In this document: positions 52,559-62,922 of the stretch, in pieces | How the letters are laid out: every line of letters starts with the position of its first letter | How positions within the stretch are numbered: position 1 is the first letter of the stretch | Assembly (NCBI RefSeq): GCF_900640115.1 | Contig: NZ_CAAAIW010000001.1 | Coordinates: 105,190 to 169,189 of the forward strand | Direction: 5' to 3' | Length of the DNA: 64,000 nucleotides | Origin: Legionella yabuuchiae | GTDB taxonomy: Bacteria; Pseudomonadota; Gammaproteobacteria; Legionellales; Legionellaceae | Made by a program: the position numbers and the translations under genes | The notes under the pieces: generated by a model | Told to the model about the DNA's origin: nothing | What the model saw: only the letters and a program-made list of their open reading frames with translations | Database searches by the model: none

Positions 52559-53242
52559 TTATCCTGCTTCAAGTAATTGACCCTCTTGCAAGTGCATTAC
52601 TCTATCCATACGCTTGGCTAAGTTTGTATCATGAGTGACAATAACCAGCGCAGTTTGTAATTTTCTATTCAAGTCCAACATAAGTTCAAACACTTTTACC
52701 GCTGTGGCATGATCCAAATTCCCTGTTGGCTCATCGGCCAGAACACATTGAGGCTTATGAATTAAAGCTCTTGCAATAGCGACTCGTTGCCGCTCCCCTC
52801 CGGAAAGCTGTGAAGGTTTGTGTTCTTCTCGTGCACTAAGTCCAACTTGATTTAATATATTGCTCGCTTCTTCTCGTGCTTGCGGCACGCTTTTACCGCT
52901 CAAAAGTAAAGGCATTGCCACATTTTCCAAAGCGGTGAACTCTGGTAACAAATGATGAAATTGGTAAATAAACCCCAGATTCTTATTTCTTAAATGACAT
53001 CGTTTTTTTTCTGATAACACTTGCCAGTTTGTGCCTTGGATTAATACCTCCCCTGCACTAGGTTTATCAAGTCCACCAAGCAAATGTAAAAAAGTACTTT
53101 TACCAGAGCCTGAAGGGCCAACAACCGCCAGTCGGTCCCCTTTATGAATCGAAAAATCGATTCCTGCTAAGACATCTATGGTTCGATTACCATCATAATA
53201 AGATTTTTTTAATTCCCGACAATCAATGACGTGATCATTCAT
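52559..53242 (-). CDS. lolD: lipoprotein-releasing ABC transporter ATP-binding protein LolD
   Basis: This 227-aa ABC ATPase energises LolCE, which releases outer-membrane lipoproteins from the inner membrane to LolA. Walker A is [10 protein letters not shown], the signature motif [15 protein letters not shown], and Walker B CVLADEP; the LolD-type [20 protein letters not shown] is also seen. ATG 53242 is preceded by GGAGG and overlaps the end of the lolC gene by eight bases. The frame is open upstream to 53278, but that part lies inside lolC. Confidence 0.95.
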   Translation of the reverse strand: MNDHVIDCRELKKSYYDGNRTIDVLAGIDFSIHKGDRLAVVGPSGSGKSTFLHLLGGLDKPSAGEVLIQGTNWQVLSEKKRCHLRNKNLGFIYQFHHLLPEFTALENVAMPLLLSGKSVPQAREEASNILNQVGLSAREEHKPSQLSGGERQRVAIARALIHKPQCVLADEPTGNLDHATAVKVFELMLDLNRKLQTALVIVTHDTNLAKRMDRVMHLQEGQLLEAG

Positions 53243-54485
53243 AATGCAAAGCCTCCGCAATGATGGTTTTTGAAGCACGTCTAGCAGGATAGATGGTGGC
53301 TAAGAAGCTCATGAATAATGCCACAGCACAAACTAGCCAAAGGTCGCTGAACAATATCTTAGACGGTAAATAGTCAACAAAGTAAATGTTCGAAGACAGG
53401 AGCTGTACATTAAATAAAGACTGGAGAAAATTAACAATGGTTGTGGCGTTACTTGCTAAAATCAACCCGCCAATCAAACCAATTATTGTGCCAATAATAC
53501 CAACAGTCATCCCTTGAACGATGAAAATCCACATGACCGTTGTTGGAGTCGCTCCAATGGTTCTTAAAATCGCAATTTCAGCTTGCTTATCATTGACGAC
53601 CATAACGAGTGAAGACACTAAGTTAAATGCCGCGACGGCAATGATTAACAAAAGGATTAGAAACATCATGGTTTTTTCCATCTTGACCGCTGAGAAAAAC
53701 GCACCGAATTGCTCGGTCCAGTTTCCAACTTGATAATCAGGACCCAACTTATGCGCTAGGGTTTCGGATAATTGAGGCGCTTGGTAAATGTTGTTTATTT
53801 TCATTTTCAAACCAGTGACTTCATTCCCAAGCTGCAACAGTTTTTGAGCATCTTCAAGGTTTATAAAGGCAAGCTTTGTATCAAAGTTAAATCCGGAACC
53901 AGCGGAAAAGACCCCTTTCACAGTAAATCGTTTAAACCTTGGGATCATCCCAGCTGGAGTTACAGTCGCCTGAGGAATCATAATGGTTACTTTATCTCCA
54001 ATCATGACCCCCAAGCTATCGGCTAATCCTCGTCCCAAAATAATCCCAAAGTGATCTAATTCGTTGACATCCCCGATGATAAGTTTTTCTTGTAGGTGAT
54101 TCACGTGTTGCTCATATTTAGGGATAATGCCGGTTAAGACAATAGGCAAAACCTCGCCATCATGGGTAAGTAACCCTTGCCCGCCAACATAGGGCGCAAC
54201 TGCTACAACGCCAGGCGTCTTTTTCACCTCATTAGCCAAAGACTCCCAATTACTTATCTTTCCATCCATTCCAGTCATGGTAATTTCAGGAGCCATGCCA
54301 AAAAAGCGCTTATGAATTTCCTCATCAAAACCATTCATAACGGATAGAACCGTAATTAAAACCATCACGCCTAGGCCTATGCCGAGCATCGAGCTTAATG
54401 AGATGAACGAAACAAAATGATTCTTTTTTTTAGCGCGGGTATATCGTAACCCGATATATAAAGCCAAAGGCTTGAACATAGACAC
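53235..54485 (-). CDS. lolC: lipoprotein-releasing system permease LolC/LolE
   Basis: This 416-aa inner-membrane protein of the MacB/FtsX fold has one N-terminal membrane segment ([19 protein letters not shown] region), a large periplasmic domain and three C-terminal segments. The LolC-type start [20 protein letters not shown] and [18 protein letters not shown] at the end are typical. Only one LolC/E gene is present before lolD, which is common where a single LolF-type homodimer serves. The two genes are translationally coupled. Confidence 0.93.
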   Translation of the reverse strand: MSMFKPLALYIGLRYTRAKKKNHFVSFISLSSMLGIGLGVMVLITVLSVMNGFDEEIHKRFFGMAPEITMTGMDGKISNWESLANEVKKTPGVVAVAPYVGGQGLLTHDGEVLPIVLTGIIPKYEQHVNHLQEKLIIGDVNELDHFGIILGRGLADSLGVMIGDKVTIMIPQATVTPAGMIPRFKRFTVKGVFSAGSGFNFDTKLAFINLEDAQKLLQLGNEVTGLKMKINNIYQAPQLSETLAHKLGPDYQVGNWTEQFGAFFSAVKMEKTMMFLILLLIIAVAAFNLVSSLVMVVNDKQAEIAILRTIGATPTTVMWIFIVQGMTVGIIGTIIGLIGGLILASNATTIVNFLQSLFNVQLLSSNIYFVDYLPSKILFSDLWLVCAVALFMSFLATIYPARRASKTIIAEALHYE

Positions 54486-54514
54486 TTATATTTGATGTGA
54501 AAACAGTATTGTAG

Positions 54515-54540
54515 TTAAAAAAACTACCTTATGGTAGCTT
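54515..54540 (-). terminator. terminator of the coiled-coil secreted protein gene
   Basis: On the minus strand CTACC/GGTAG (5-bp stem, 54524-54537) has a four-base loop and is followed by a run of seven T. It begins about ten bases after the stop codon at 54550. Confidence 0.7.
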
Positions 54541-54549
54541 TGCAAAAAA

Positions 54550-54885
54550 TCATTGTTTTGCTTTAGCTGCCGCCTCTATTTGCTGTTGTAGTGTCTTAAT
54601 TTCATTCTGCAGCTCCGATTCCATTTGTTTCATTTGAGTTTGAGTTTGGGAATTTACTTGTTGAATCTTGGTTTGCAAATCAGATTGCATTTGTTTAATT
54701 TGAGTTTGAAATTGTTGATTCAATGTCTGAATTTGATTTTGCTGGGTTTCTTGTAATTTTTGCAGTTGTACTTGGATCTGACTATTTAACATTTGTATTT
54801 GTTTCGTGACATTATCATCTGCAAAGCAAGATTGACTCATAAATAACAAAGATGAGCTAACTATTGCTAAGATAGTTTTTTTCAT
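54550..54885 (-). CDS. secreted glutamine-rich coiled-coil protein
   Basis: This 111-aa protein has a signal peptide (about residues 1-22, SCFA-D). A single long helix follows, very rich in Gln (IQVQLQKLQETQQNQIQTLN and so on), with heptads running to the end, so it is probably a coiled-coil oligomer in the periplasm. No family is recognised. ATG 54885 follows GGGAG/GGAG; two upstream residues from TTG are unlikely. Confidence 0.72.
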   Translation of the reverse strand: MKKTILAIVSSSLLFMSQSCFADDNVTKQIQMLNSQIQVQLQKLQETQQNQIQTLNQQFQTQIKQMQSDLQTKIQQVNSQTQTQMKQMESELQNEIKTLQQQIEAAAKAKQ

Positions 54886-55058
54886 CTCCAACTCCCTTTA
54901 ATAATTAAGCGTTTTAAATTAAGCTTAACCAAATCACAATAAATAGCAAGAGCACGAAGGTCAGAATACAACGCTCACTTAACCTGGATAATATAGGCTA
55001 ACTCTTCTAAGTCGAAGACAAACCTTAATATTTCAATGGATAGCTAATCAGGATAGCA

Positions 55059-56258
55059 ATGAATAAAACTGATTCTTTTTATAATTTAGAGACGATTGGA
55101 GGACTATTATTATTTGCAACCGCGCTATGTGCGATTGTGATTGCCAATACACCGTTTCGTTTTGCTTATCATGATCTAATTCATCTACCAGTAAATCTCA
55201 GTATTGGCGATTTTGAGATTAAAAAGCCCCTACACATCTGGATTAATGATGGACTCATGGCTATCTATTTCATGCTCGTAGGCTTAGAAATTAAGCGTGA
55301 AATTCATCGCGGGATCTTAAGCAGCAGAACCAGTGTTGTTGTGCCTGCAGTCACGGCATTTTGCGGATTAGTCGTTCCGGCCATCATTTATGCGGCTATT
55401 AATTGGCAAAACCCTCTCTACTTAAGGGGCTGGGCCATTCCAACCGCAACTGATATTGCCTTCACGTTAGGCATCGTCTCTCTCTTAGGAACCAGAGTGC
55501 CCTACCAATTAAAAGTGATGCTCACCGCCATTGCTATTTTTGATGATATTGGAGCCATTGCCATCATCGCTGTATTTTTTACTCATAAATTATCCTTAGT
55601 TTCATTAAGCATTGCTCTACTGTGCACTTTAATTTTAGTTGGTTTAAACCGCTTTAATTGCAAACGTCTCTCAGTTTACATCGTCGTTGGGGTTATATTG
55701 TGGGCAGCCGTATTGAAATCAGGCGTTCATGCGACTCTTGCTGGCATTGTTATTGCTATGACCATTCCTGATAAGCCTGGAGATTCCCTATTAAGTCGGC
55801 TTGAAGATGGACTACATCCCTGGGTTGTCTTTTTAATATTACCCCTATTTGCATTGGCCAATGCAGGGGTTACCTTTATTGGGCTGGATCGCGAAATCCT
55901 AACTCATCCTATTATCTGGGGAATCATTGCCGGACTCTTTATAGGAAAACAAATTGGAATATTTATACCCCTAAACTATTTCATAAAGCAAGGCAGCTAT
56001 ATCCAGTCTTATAAAAGTTATCAAATCACTACGACCCAAGTATATGGCTTATCTTTAATTTGCGGCGTTGGTTTTACCATGAGCTTGTTCATCGGTTCTC
56101 TTGCCTTTACCAACGGCGCTCATCTGATGAATTTTGTTAAAATTGGCGTGGTGGCTGGTTCATTTTTGTCTGCAGTCATGGGTAGTTTGGTCTTTATTTT
56201 AACCAAGAATGGAAGGGCTAACTCTTTACAAAATCGAAGCAGTGAACTTACTTCGTAA
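55059..56258 (+). CDS. nhaA: Na+/H+ antiporter NhaA
   Basis: NhaA swaps Na+ for H+ at alkaline pH. The 399-aa membrane protein has about 12 membrane segments and the two key motifs: PTATDIAFTLG (crossing unwound helix) and AIFDDIGAIAII with the paired aspartates that bind ions. A GGATAGC-type site precedes ATG 55059. Its 3' end overlaps the converging mutH gene by 33 bases. Confidence 0.95.
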   Translation: MNKTDSFYNLETIGGLLLFATALCAIVIANTPFRFAYHDLIHLPVNLSIGDFEIKKPLHIWINDGLMAIYFMLVGLEIKREIHRGILSSRTSVVVPAVTAFCGLVVPAIIYAAINWQNPLYLRGWAIPTATDIAFTLGIVSLLGTRVPYQLKVMLTAIAIFDDIGAIAIIAVFFTHKLSLVSLSIALLCTLILVGLNRFNCKRLSVYIVVGVILWAAVLKSGVHATLAGIVIAMTIPDKPGDSLLSRLEDGLHPWVVFLILPLFALANAGVTFIGLDREILTHPIIWGIIAGLFIGKQIGIFIPLNYFIKQGSYIQSYKSYQITTTQVYGLSLICGVGFTMSLFIGSLAFTNGAHLMNFVKIGVVAGSFLSAVMGSLVFILTKNGRANSLQNRSSELTS

Positions 56259-56885
56259 ATAAAATCCTCTGGGCAGTGTCTGGATTTTATTTCCTTCCTT
56301 ATCATAACCGTAACACAAAGATTTGTTATTAGCTGCTTTCGGCCGTATCTGTAAGTACTCACCCATCCCCGCATGAATTTCTTCCAGCTGACCGGAGACT
56401 ATCATCCATGACAATTCATTCCAATCCGAGGATAAAATCTGTTCTTGATCCGGATTAGGAGACCATAACATCGCTTTGCCAATTCTTCGCTGATGAAAAA
56501 GAATGCTCTTATCCGACTCTATGGGAAGCCATAAGATCCGTTTTAATTTCGCATAACATTGAGATGTTATCCAAGATTCCTGATGAATGGTTAGAAGAGA
56601 AATGGAAGTAATAAATGTTGATTCCGCTGGGTTCCCTTGATGATTTAATGGCAACGTTTTAAGTTCGATGCCTAACTCAGTAAAGTCTGGGGTCGCAAGG
56701 GTTCCTGCATTGGCCCCTAGCGCCAACTCCACGGCCTGTCCCGTCCACCCCTTACGTGTAGAGGGTGAGCAAGGAATCCTTAGATTTAACTCATAAGCGA
56801 GCTGGGCGAGCGTCATGCCCTCAATGTTTTGACATCGATCTAAAAGCTCAGCTTCGCTCTTCGCTGGGGCTTGAATCACTAACAT
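56226..56885 (-). CDS. mutH: DNA mismatch repair endonuclease MutH
   Basis: MutH nicks the unmethylated strand at hemimethylated GATC sites when activated by MutS/MutL. The 219-aa length is typical. The catalytic D...ExK is present in PDFTELGIELKTLPL, and RKGWTGQAVELALGANAG is the N-terminal DNA-binding signature. It starts inside the mscK end (38-bp overlap), so it belongs to the minus-strand run. MutH needs Dam methylase; none is in this window. Confidence 0.93.
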   Translation of the reverse strand: MLVIQAPAKSEAELLDRCQNIEGMTLAQLAYELNLRIPCSPSTRKGWTGQAVELALGANAGTLATPDFTELGIELKTLPLNHQGNPAESTFITSISLLTIHQESWITSQCYAKLKRILWLPIESDKSILFHQRRIGKAMLWSPNPDQEQILSSDWNELSWMIVSGQLEEIHAGMGEYLQIRPKAANNKSLCYGYDKEGNKIQTLPRGFYLRSKFTASIL

Positions 56886-59745
56886 TCTCCTTCAACTCAA
56901 TACTTAAAGGTGGAATTGGAGGTTTAATTCCAGCGGCTTTAAACTGTGCCATGATCGCAAACAACACCTTAGATCGCACTTCAAATCGAGTATGCTCCTG
57001 AACATTAATATAATAGCGGGCTTCAAACTCAATTAATGCATCATCAATCTGTTTCAAAAAAACCTGAGGTGCAGGATTATCTAAAATTTCAGGTATTATC
57101 ATCAAAACATCTAGAATCAATTGTTGCACCATCACCGGATCGTCACTGCGGCTAACTTTTACTGGAATAACACTCCTGACAACATTATCTTGATGAGTCC
57201 AATTCGTAAACGGTTTATTAAACGTTTCGGCATTTGGAATCAGTACTTCCATATTATCCCAAGACGATACTCGCATAGAACGAATGCCAATATGAGCAAC
57301 TCGCCCTTCATACTCTCCAAGTGTAATTAAGTCACCCTCTCGCACAGGTCGTTCAATTAGTAGCATAATGCCACCAATAATATTACTCGCAAAATCACGA
57401 AGTCCAAATCCCATGCCAACAGCAAGTCCCCCAAGGATCATAGACATGCCTGAGAAATCAAGACCAAGGGCTCGCAACGTAATAAACGAACCGATTAAGA
57501 TAACGCCGTATTGCGTAAAAGCTGATAAGCTATTACGGACGCCAGCATCACGAGCTTTGCGATACAACCATCGGTAGCAAAATTCTCGAGTCCACTTTGA
57601 AGCCCATAGAAAAATAAACAGTAAGACCAGAAATTCCAAGAAACTAAATAGCGTAATATGGATACCTGAGAGATTTACAAAAGGGTAGTTTCCAATCACC
57701 TTCAAGTGCGTCATCACCCATGAGTCAGAATACCAACCATAGAGTTGAAATAAAACCAATAAACTCAAAAGCCACAGCAGCACTCGAAGAATTTTATCAA
57801 ACGGCTTCAGTATGACTTCAATCCATAACCAACCATTTCTAAGCGAGGAAATCATCCATTCCGACAATAACTCCAGCGCATCAGCCACTAAACCGCGAGC
57901 AACGACATAGCCCGTAATCACCAGTAAGAAATAAGCCTGATAGCGACTCATGGTCCAAGCTAGATTAATGTATCCAATCAATCCAATGACGGCCGTCGTA
58001 AGTAACGTGATAGGAATTAAATTCACTAGCAAGACGATTGCGTTTCTAATATAACGTTTTTTAGCCTTAAGAATTGGACGCAATAGGTAAGGAATTACCT
58101 CCTTACTTTTCCAAATAACCACAGCCATAGAAAGTAGAAACAGCATAAATAAGCGATTAAAAATATCTTGCATCAGTATGGATAATGGATACTGATGACT
58201 AAAGACCATCAATGCAGTAGCCCACCCCCCGGCTACAAATAGCCATCTAAGACGATGATAGAGTTTTACATCTTTCCCAGAAGAGTCGCTAATTCGCTCT
58301 AATAACATCAAGCGCGCAATAAGAATCAAGTTACGAAAGGTCAACCAAACAAACGTTAAATTGAGTAGTAGTCGATAATTTCCTACGGTTATGTTGTTTA
58401 AGTAGAATAATGCGATCATAAGAGCAACGAAGGTTAACTGCGGAATATTTCGCTTTATCAATACCAACAACCAATCATAAAGATGTCCAGTTAGACGCTG
58501 TCGTTCCTTATCCTGGATTAATTTATTTAAGAGCACTCTGAGAGCAAAAGCTACGATTATTATTAAAGACCAAACTCCCCAAAATAGTCCCTTTGACCAA
58601 GGGGATTGCCAAGAATAATTATCTAAAAGCTTAACCACCAGTGCCTTGATATAATGATAAAATTTAACTGGAATTTGTAAAAATTCACGAGCAATATCCG
58701 GCCAGCTGGTTAAGTGGTATTCCGCTAAGTTTTGACGAATCGCTAATTGTTTTTTTAACTGCTGTTGTTGTTCAATAATCTGATGTTCGAGCTTTAGTTC
58801 TCGAGCAGACACTTCTTCAAGACGTTTTTTTATTGCGACTTGTAATCCCTTAAATTTGGTATTCAAAGACTTGTCATTTAAATGTAAGGGCTCATGATCC
58901 ACGAACACCTGCATTTCAGTTAAGGATTGTTTTATAGCGTTTAACTGAGTAATCGAGTTCCGGGTGGTATTAATAGCCGACTCGAGAGACTTAACATCCT
59001 GATTTTTTAACAGCAAGAATTCTGATTTTAGTTGTTTTTTATAGGATTCAAGTTCTGCACTGCGTGTTTGAATCAGGATAATATATTGATTGTTAAGCAA
59101 GAGCTTAGCTTCAAGATCAATATTAACGGCCCCATCACTGCCTTTATTTCGTAACGCTTGAATTGTTAAATTGTCTTTATAGAGTTGTGATTTAGTTCGA
59201 TCAAGCCTTTGAATTCGGTTATTAACTTGTGTGATTTGATTGCTTAAGTCTGTTTCTGCTTTCCATAATCGCAAATCATGTTGCTCAGTTAGCAACAATT
59301 TAGTCATTTTTTTGGCTAAAATTAGGTTTTCATGGATTAGATCGATGGTCTTATTGTTTATTTCTAACAAACTGCTGAGCTTCGCTGCCTTTTCTTGAGC
59401 TTCAACATCGCTTAATGAACTCAGAGGAGACTGCTGTAATTTTTTTAACTTTTGCGACAACTGCTCTCTGTCTTTTTTTTGATCGGTTAAAAAGTTCTCA
59501 AGATTAGCAACTTTAATTTGAGTCACGGCCAATAACGCATCGTTTTGTTGTTTACGCTCAGTAAAATCAATGAGCTTGCTCGGCTCGACAAAGGGCTTAA
59601 ACGCATTGATCTTGAGCGTTAAAGAAGACTTTTCTTGCGTCAAGTATTCAATAAGTTCACTTCTACCCGCATCGATAGCTGCATTAGCAGAAGAGATAAG
59701 AAAAAAGGTAAGGAACAGTAGTAGGGAAAAAAAGTACTGCGGCAT
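56848..59745 (-). CDS. mscK: MscK/KefA-type mechanosensitive channel
   Basis: This large mechanosensitive channel of the MscS superfamily has 965 aa. It has a signal peptide (ISSANA-A), an extended periplasmic coiled coil (about residues 30-350), roughly ten membrane segments (about 360-680), and the MscS core with pore helix GMSMILGGLAVGMGFGLRDF. The beta domain follows (ERPVREGDLITLGEYEGRVA and SWDNMEVLIPN). These relieve osmotic stress and in MscK respond to K+. The start is taken at ATG 59745, directly before the signal peptide; the open frame extends to 59808, overlapping aspS. Confidence 0.92.
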   Translation of the reverse strand: MPQYFFSLLLFLTFFLISSANAAIDAGRSELIEYLTQEKSSLTLKINAFKPFVEPSKLIDFTERKQQNDALLAVTQIKVANLENFLTDQKKDREQLSQKLKKLQQSPLSSLSDVEAQEKAAKLSSLLEINNKTIDLIHENLILAKKMTKLLLTEQHDLRLWKAETDLSNQITQVNNRIQRLDRTKSQLYKDNLTIQALRNKGSDGAVNIDLEAKLLLNNQYIILIQTRSAELESYKKQLKSEFLLLKNQDVKSLESAINTTRNSITQLNAIKQSLTEMQVFVDHEPLHLNDKSLNTKFKGLQVAIKKRLEEVSARELKLEHQIIEQQQQLKKQLAIRQNLAEYHLTSWPDIAREFLQIPVKFYHYIKALVVKLLDNYSWQSPWSKGLFWGVWSLIIIVAFALRVLLNKLIQDKERQRLTGHLYDWLLVLIKRNIPQLTFVALMIALFYLNNITVGNYRLLLNLTFVWLTFRNLILIARLMLLERISDSSGKDVKLYHRLRWLFVAGGWATALMVFSHQYPLSILMQDIFNRLFMLFLLSMAVVIWKSKEVIPYLLRPILKAKKRYIRNAIVLLVNLIPITLLTTAVIGLIGYINLAWTMSRYQAYFLLVITGYVVARGLVADALELLSEWMISSLRNGWLWIEVILKPFDKILRVLLWLLSLLVLFQLYGWYSDSWVMTHLKVIGNYPFVNLSGIHITLFSFLEFLVLLFIFLWASKWTREFCYRWLYRKARDAGVRNSLSAFTQYGVILIGSFITLRALGLDFSGMSMILGGLAVGMGFGLRDFASNIIGGIMLLIERPVREGDLITLGEYEGRVAHIGIRSMRVSSWDNMEVLIPNAETFNKPFTNWTHQDNVVRSVIPVKVSRSDDPVMVQQLILDVLMIIPEILDNPAPQVFLKQIDDALIEFEARYYINVQEHTRFEVRSKVLFAIMAQFKAAGIKPPIPPLSIELKENVSDSSPSEERS

Positions 59746-59782
59746 GGAGCAACGCCAAGACGTTACTCCAAATAAAAACCAG

Positions 59783-61564
59783 TTATTTGAGTGATGCCGT
59801 TTGTGCAAAGCGTATTCCCAATTCTTTCAGTTGAGCAGCTCCTGCAGGTGCGGGAGCATTCGTTAATAAGCATGAGGCAGATTGGGTTTTCGGGAAAGCA
59901 ATTACATCACGAATAGAGTTGGAACCCGTTAACAGCATTGCTAAACGATCGACACCCAAGGCAATACCACCATGAGGAGGACATCCATATTGTAATGCGT
60001 CTAATAAAAAGCCAAATTTCTCACGAGCTTCCTGGTCCGTGATTCCTAGCATGTTAAAGACCGTCTGTTGCATTTCTTGACGATGAATACGAATCGATCC
60101 ACCACCAATTTCGTACCCATTGATGACGATATCATAAGCATTGGCTAACGTGCCTATAGGATTGGCTTCTAATGCTTCTGGGGTAGCATTAATAGGCGAT
60201 GTAAACGGATGATGCATCGGCTGTAATTGATGCGTTTCCATATCCAATTCAAACATAGGCCAATCAACAACCCACAATAAACGCCAGCCTTCTTGGACTA
60301 AGCCACAATCATGGCCTAATTTGATCCGAAGTGCGCCCATGGCTTCATTAACAATCTTTTCTTTATCAGCCCCAAAAAATATAACATCCCCTGAATTGGC
60401 CTCGACGCGATTTAAGATCGCTTCAATAAGTTCAGGATTTAAGAATTTCAAAATAGGCGATTGCAACCCTTCTAGCCCTGCATCACGATCATTAACTTTA
60501 ATATACGCCAACCCTTTTGCACCATAAATACCAACGAATTGACCATAATTATCAAGTTCTTTGCGAGTTAACTTGCAGCCATCTGGCAACTTCAGCGCAA
60601 CCACTCGACCTTCGGGATCATTTGCAGAAAAAGAAAAGACTTTAAATTCACTGTCCATGACAAGATCAGCAATGTCGATCAGTTCCAGCGGTATTCGTAA
60701 GTCAGGCTTATCACTACCATAACGTCGCATTGCTTCGGCATAGGTCATTCGTTGTAATTTTTCTGGAAGATCAACCTGTAACAGTTCCTTAAAAACTCTT
60801 TTAAGCATGCCTTCAATGGTGCTGATAATGGTTTCTGAATCAATAAACGCCATTTCAAGATCAAGCTGAGTAAATTCAGGCTGACGGTCAGCTCGCAAAT
60901 CTTCATCCCGAAAGCAGCGAACCACCTGATAATACTTATCAAAACCAGACATCATCAATAATTGTTTAAACAACTGTGGAGATTGAGGAAGCGCATAAAA
61001 CTCACCAGGATGTACACGCGATGGAACTAAATAATCTCGAGCTCCTTCAGGAGTAGCTTTCGTTAACATGGGTGTTTCTATGTCCAGAAACCCCTTCTCA
61101 TTTAAGTACTCACGAATGCAACGAACTAAGTTATGACGAAGCGCAAATTTTTCCTGCATCTCAGGACGACGAAGATCTAAATAACGATAACGATAGCGTA
61201 AATCTTCACTAACCGCTTGATGCTCATCAGGTAGGATTGGGGGGGTTTGTGATAGATTCAAAATTTCAAGCACCTGCCCTACTATTTCGATATGGCCTGT
61301 AGCCATTTTTTCATTGATCATGCCGCCAGGGCGTGGTCGTACTACCCCTTTTACTTGAATTACATATTCATGCCGTAGTGTTTCAGCGATAGCAAACACT
61401 TCTTTTTGTTCTGGTTCATAGACAACTTGCACCAGGCCAGAACTGTCTCTGACGTCTAAGAAAATAACGCCACCATGATCACGACGATTATGAACCCACC
61501 CGCAGATTGTTACCTCTTTATCAATCATCGCTTCATTAACTTCAGAGCAATAGTGAGTTTTCAT
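59783..61564 (-). CDS. aspS: aspartyl-tRNA synthetase
   Basis: AspRS charges tRNA-Asp. The 593-aa length and the bacterial insertion domain (GAD-like, residues ~290-420) are typical. N-terminal OB fold [20 protein letters not shown], motif 2 [20 protein letters not shown], and motif 3 [20 protein letters not shown] are all intact. The presence of a full AsnS as well in the window suggests a discriminating AspRS. It starts 8 bases after the DUF502 gene and overlaps the frame of mscK. Confidence 0.97.
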   Translation of the reverse strand: MKTHYCSEVNEAMIDKEVTICGWVHNRRDHGGVIFLDVRDSSGLVQVVYEPEQKEVFAIAETLRHEYVIQVKGVVRPRPGGMINEKMATGHIEIVGQVLEILNLSQTPPILPDEHQAVSEDLRYRYRYLDLRRPEMQEKFALRHNLVRCIREYLNEKGFLDIETPMLTKATPEGARDYLVPSRVHPGEFYALPQSPQLFKQLLMMSGFDKYYQVVRCFRDEDLRADRQPEFTQLDLEMAFIDSETIISTIEGMLKRVFKELLQVDLPEKLQRMTYAEAMRRYGSDKPDLRIPLELIDIADLVMDSEFKVFSFSANDPEGRVVALKLPDGCKLTRKELDNYGQFVGIYGAKGLAYIKVNDRDAGLEGLQSPILKFLNPELIEAILNRVEANSGDVIFFGADKEKIVNEAMGALRIKLGHDCGLVQEGWRLLWVVDWPMFELDMETHQLQPMHHPFTSPINATPEALEANPIGTLANAYDIVINGYEIGGGSIRIHRQEMQQTVFNMLGITDQEAREKFGFLLDALQYGCPPHGGIALGVDRLAMLLTGSNSIRDVIAFPKTQSASCLLTNAPAPAGAAQLKELGIRFAQTASLK

Positions 61565-61572
61565 AAGACCGC

Positions 61573-62217
61573 CTATTTCGATATTTGTTGTTCTTTTAAA
61601 TTAAATGCAGCTGGTGACACAGGCTGCATTACCCCTAGTGAAATAATAAATTTTAATGCTTCATCAATCGTCATTGACAGTTCGATTACATCAGACCGAG
61701 GAACCATCATTAAAAATCCAGAGGTTGGATTTGGGGTGGTTGGAATAAATATCGACACCATTTCGTCGCCAGTATGACGTTTAATTTCGGGAGAGGTAAC
61801 CCCAGTCTGGAATGCAAGACTCCATAGCCCCTTACGTGGATACTCTACCAAAATTACTTTGCGAAACGCTTCACTGTTGGTTGCAAAAATGGCTTGAATA
61901 ACCTGCTTGGAGGCGTTGTAGATTGAGCGAACCAAAGGGATTTTGTCAAGAATGGTTTCACTCCAGCTCATCAGACGTTGGCCAAAAAAGTTGGTGGCAA
62001 GAAGCCCTGTTAATAACAATAATAATAGCGATAACAATACACCAAGCCCCGGCAAATGAATGCCAAACAAGGCTTCAGGTTGGTACGCATCCGGAAGCAG
62101 CGCCATCGTTTGGTCTAGAATGTCAATTATAAATCGCAAAATAACGATGGTTGCTAATATTGGCAACCAAACCACCAAACCGGCTAAGAGATAGCTGCGA
62201 ATCGATTTACTTTTCAA
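61573..62217 (-). CDS. DUF502 inner-membrane protein
   Basis: This 214-aa protein has two membrane segments (about residues 8-28 and 55-78), then a cytosolic or periplasmic domain with the DUF502 motif [17 protein letters not shown], followed by [16 protein letters not shown]. It occurs widely beside aspS and fmdB-like genes in gammaproteobacteria, but its function is not known. It overlaps the fmdB-like gene by four bases. Confidence 0.9.
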   Translation of the reverse strand: MKSKSIRSYLLAGLVVWLPILATIVILRFIIDILDQTMALLPDAYQPEALFGIHLPGLGVLLSLLLLLLTGLLATNFFGQRLMSWSETILDKIPLVRSIYNASKQVIQAIFATNSEAFRKVILVEYPRKGLWSLAFQTGVTSPEIKRHTGDEMVSIFIPTTPNPTSGFLMMVPRSDVIELSMTIDEALKFIISLGVMQPVSPAAFNLKEQQISK

Positions 62218-62507
62218 TCCTTTTCACCTTGTGTTTTCGTAGAGGAGTTCGCTGAACTTGATGCCTGCTTCTCACTTACTCCAGATTCAGAAGATTTACT
62301 AGCATCTGACGATTTAGGTTGCCCCTTATTCTTAAAATCGGTCACATACCATCCTGTGCCTTTCAACTGAAACCCCGCAGCAGAAACTAATCGCTCAGCC
62401 GTATTCATCAAGCACTTCGGACACTGTTTTTCGGGAACATCACTAATTTTTTGCATTAAATCAAACAAATGATGACAATTAGAACATTCATACTCATAGA
62501 TTGGCAT
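62214..62507 (-). CDS. FmdB-family zinc ribbon protein
   Basis: This 97-aa protein has an N-terminal zinc ribbon MPIYEYECSNCHHLF...CPKC (two CxxC pairs). A short VSAAGFQLKGTGWYVTDFK segment follows, then a low-complexity tail rich in Ser/Lys/Glu. It is usually found near aspS as here. The function is unclear; regulatory or metal-binding roles are suggested. GAGGAG lies eight bases before ATG 62507. It is the first gene of the FmdB-DUF502-AspS-MscK-MutH run. Confidence 0.9.
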   Translation of the reverse strand: MPIYEYECSNCHHLFDLMQKISDVPEKQCPKCLMNTAERLVSAAGFQLKGTGWYVTDFKNKGQPKSSDASKSSESGVSEKQASSSANSSTKTQGEKD

Positions 62508-62510
62508 CAA

Positions 62511-62922
62511 AACACTCCTCTAAGCAAAAAAAGAAAAAACTGGCGACAACATTTTAACAAAATGAGCAACCAATATCCAGAAAGTAACGTTAAATTATAT
62601 AGAAGTCTAGGCGGGTAAACAATAGAGGCAATAGGCAGTTATCTCTGTACATGACAAAAAACCTGTCATGTACAGAGATCAGTTATGAACAAGTGTAAAT
62701 AGAGGTCAGATGCAGGCGAAGCCGTAATTCGGGGATTTTGCCTTTCCGCTGACTCTGCTAAAAAGTTGTTTATCTTGAAATGGACTCTGCCAATTAGAAA
62801 TTGGCAGACAGCTTTATAGCGGTTTATAATCGAGTTCGATCAGCGCTTAATTGATCTACCTAAAAACTTAATTAAAAAAGGAGGTGGTATACAGATCGCT
62901 TACAGTATCCAAGCGAAGCATG
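62511..62922. other. gap of 412 bp with a mobile hairpin and a second hairpin
   Basis: This gap holds the palindromic element at 62643-62677. It also holds a perfect 9-bp stem CTGCCAATT/AATTGGCAG (62787-62807, three-base loop, no T run). No coding or RNA gene is recognised. Confidence 0.5.
62643..62677. repeat. 35-bp palindromic mobile hairpin, copy 3
   Basis: The arms are the same 14-bp sequence (the symmetry extends to 16 bp here, 62641-62679), with a loop of AAAAACC. The flanks GGCAGTTAT (62634-62642) and ATCAGTTAT (62678-62686) match at 7 of 9 positions, consistent with an older 9-bp target duplication. Confidence 0.8.
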
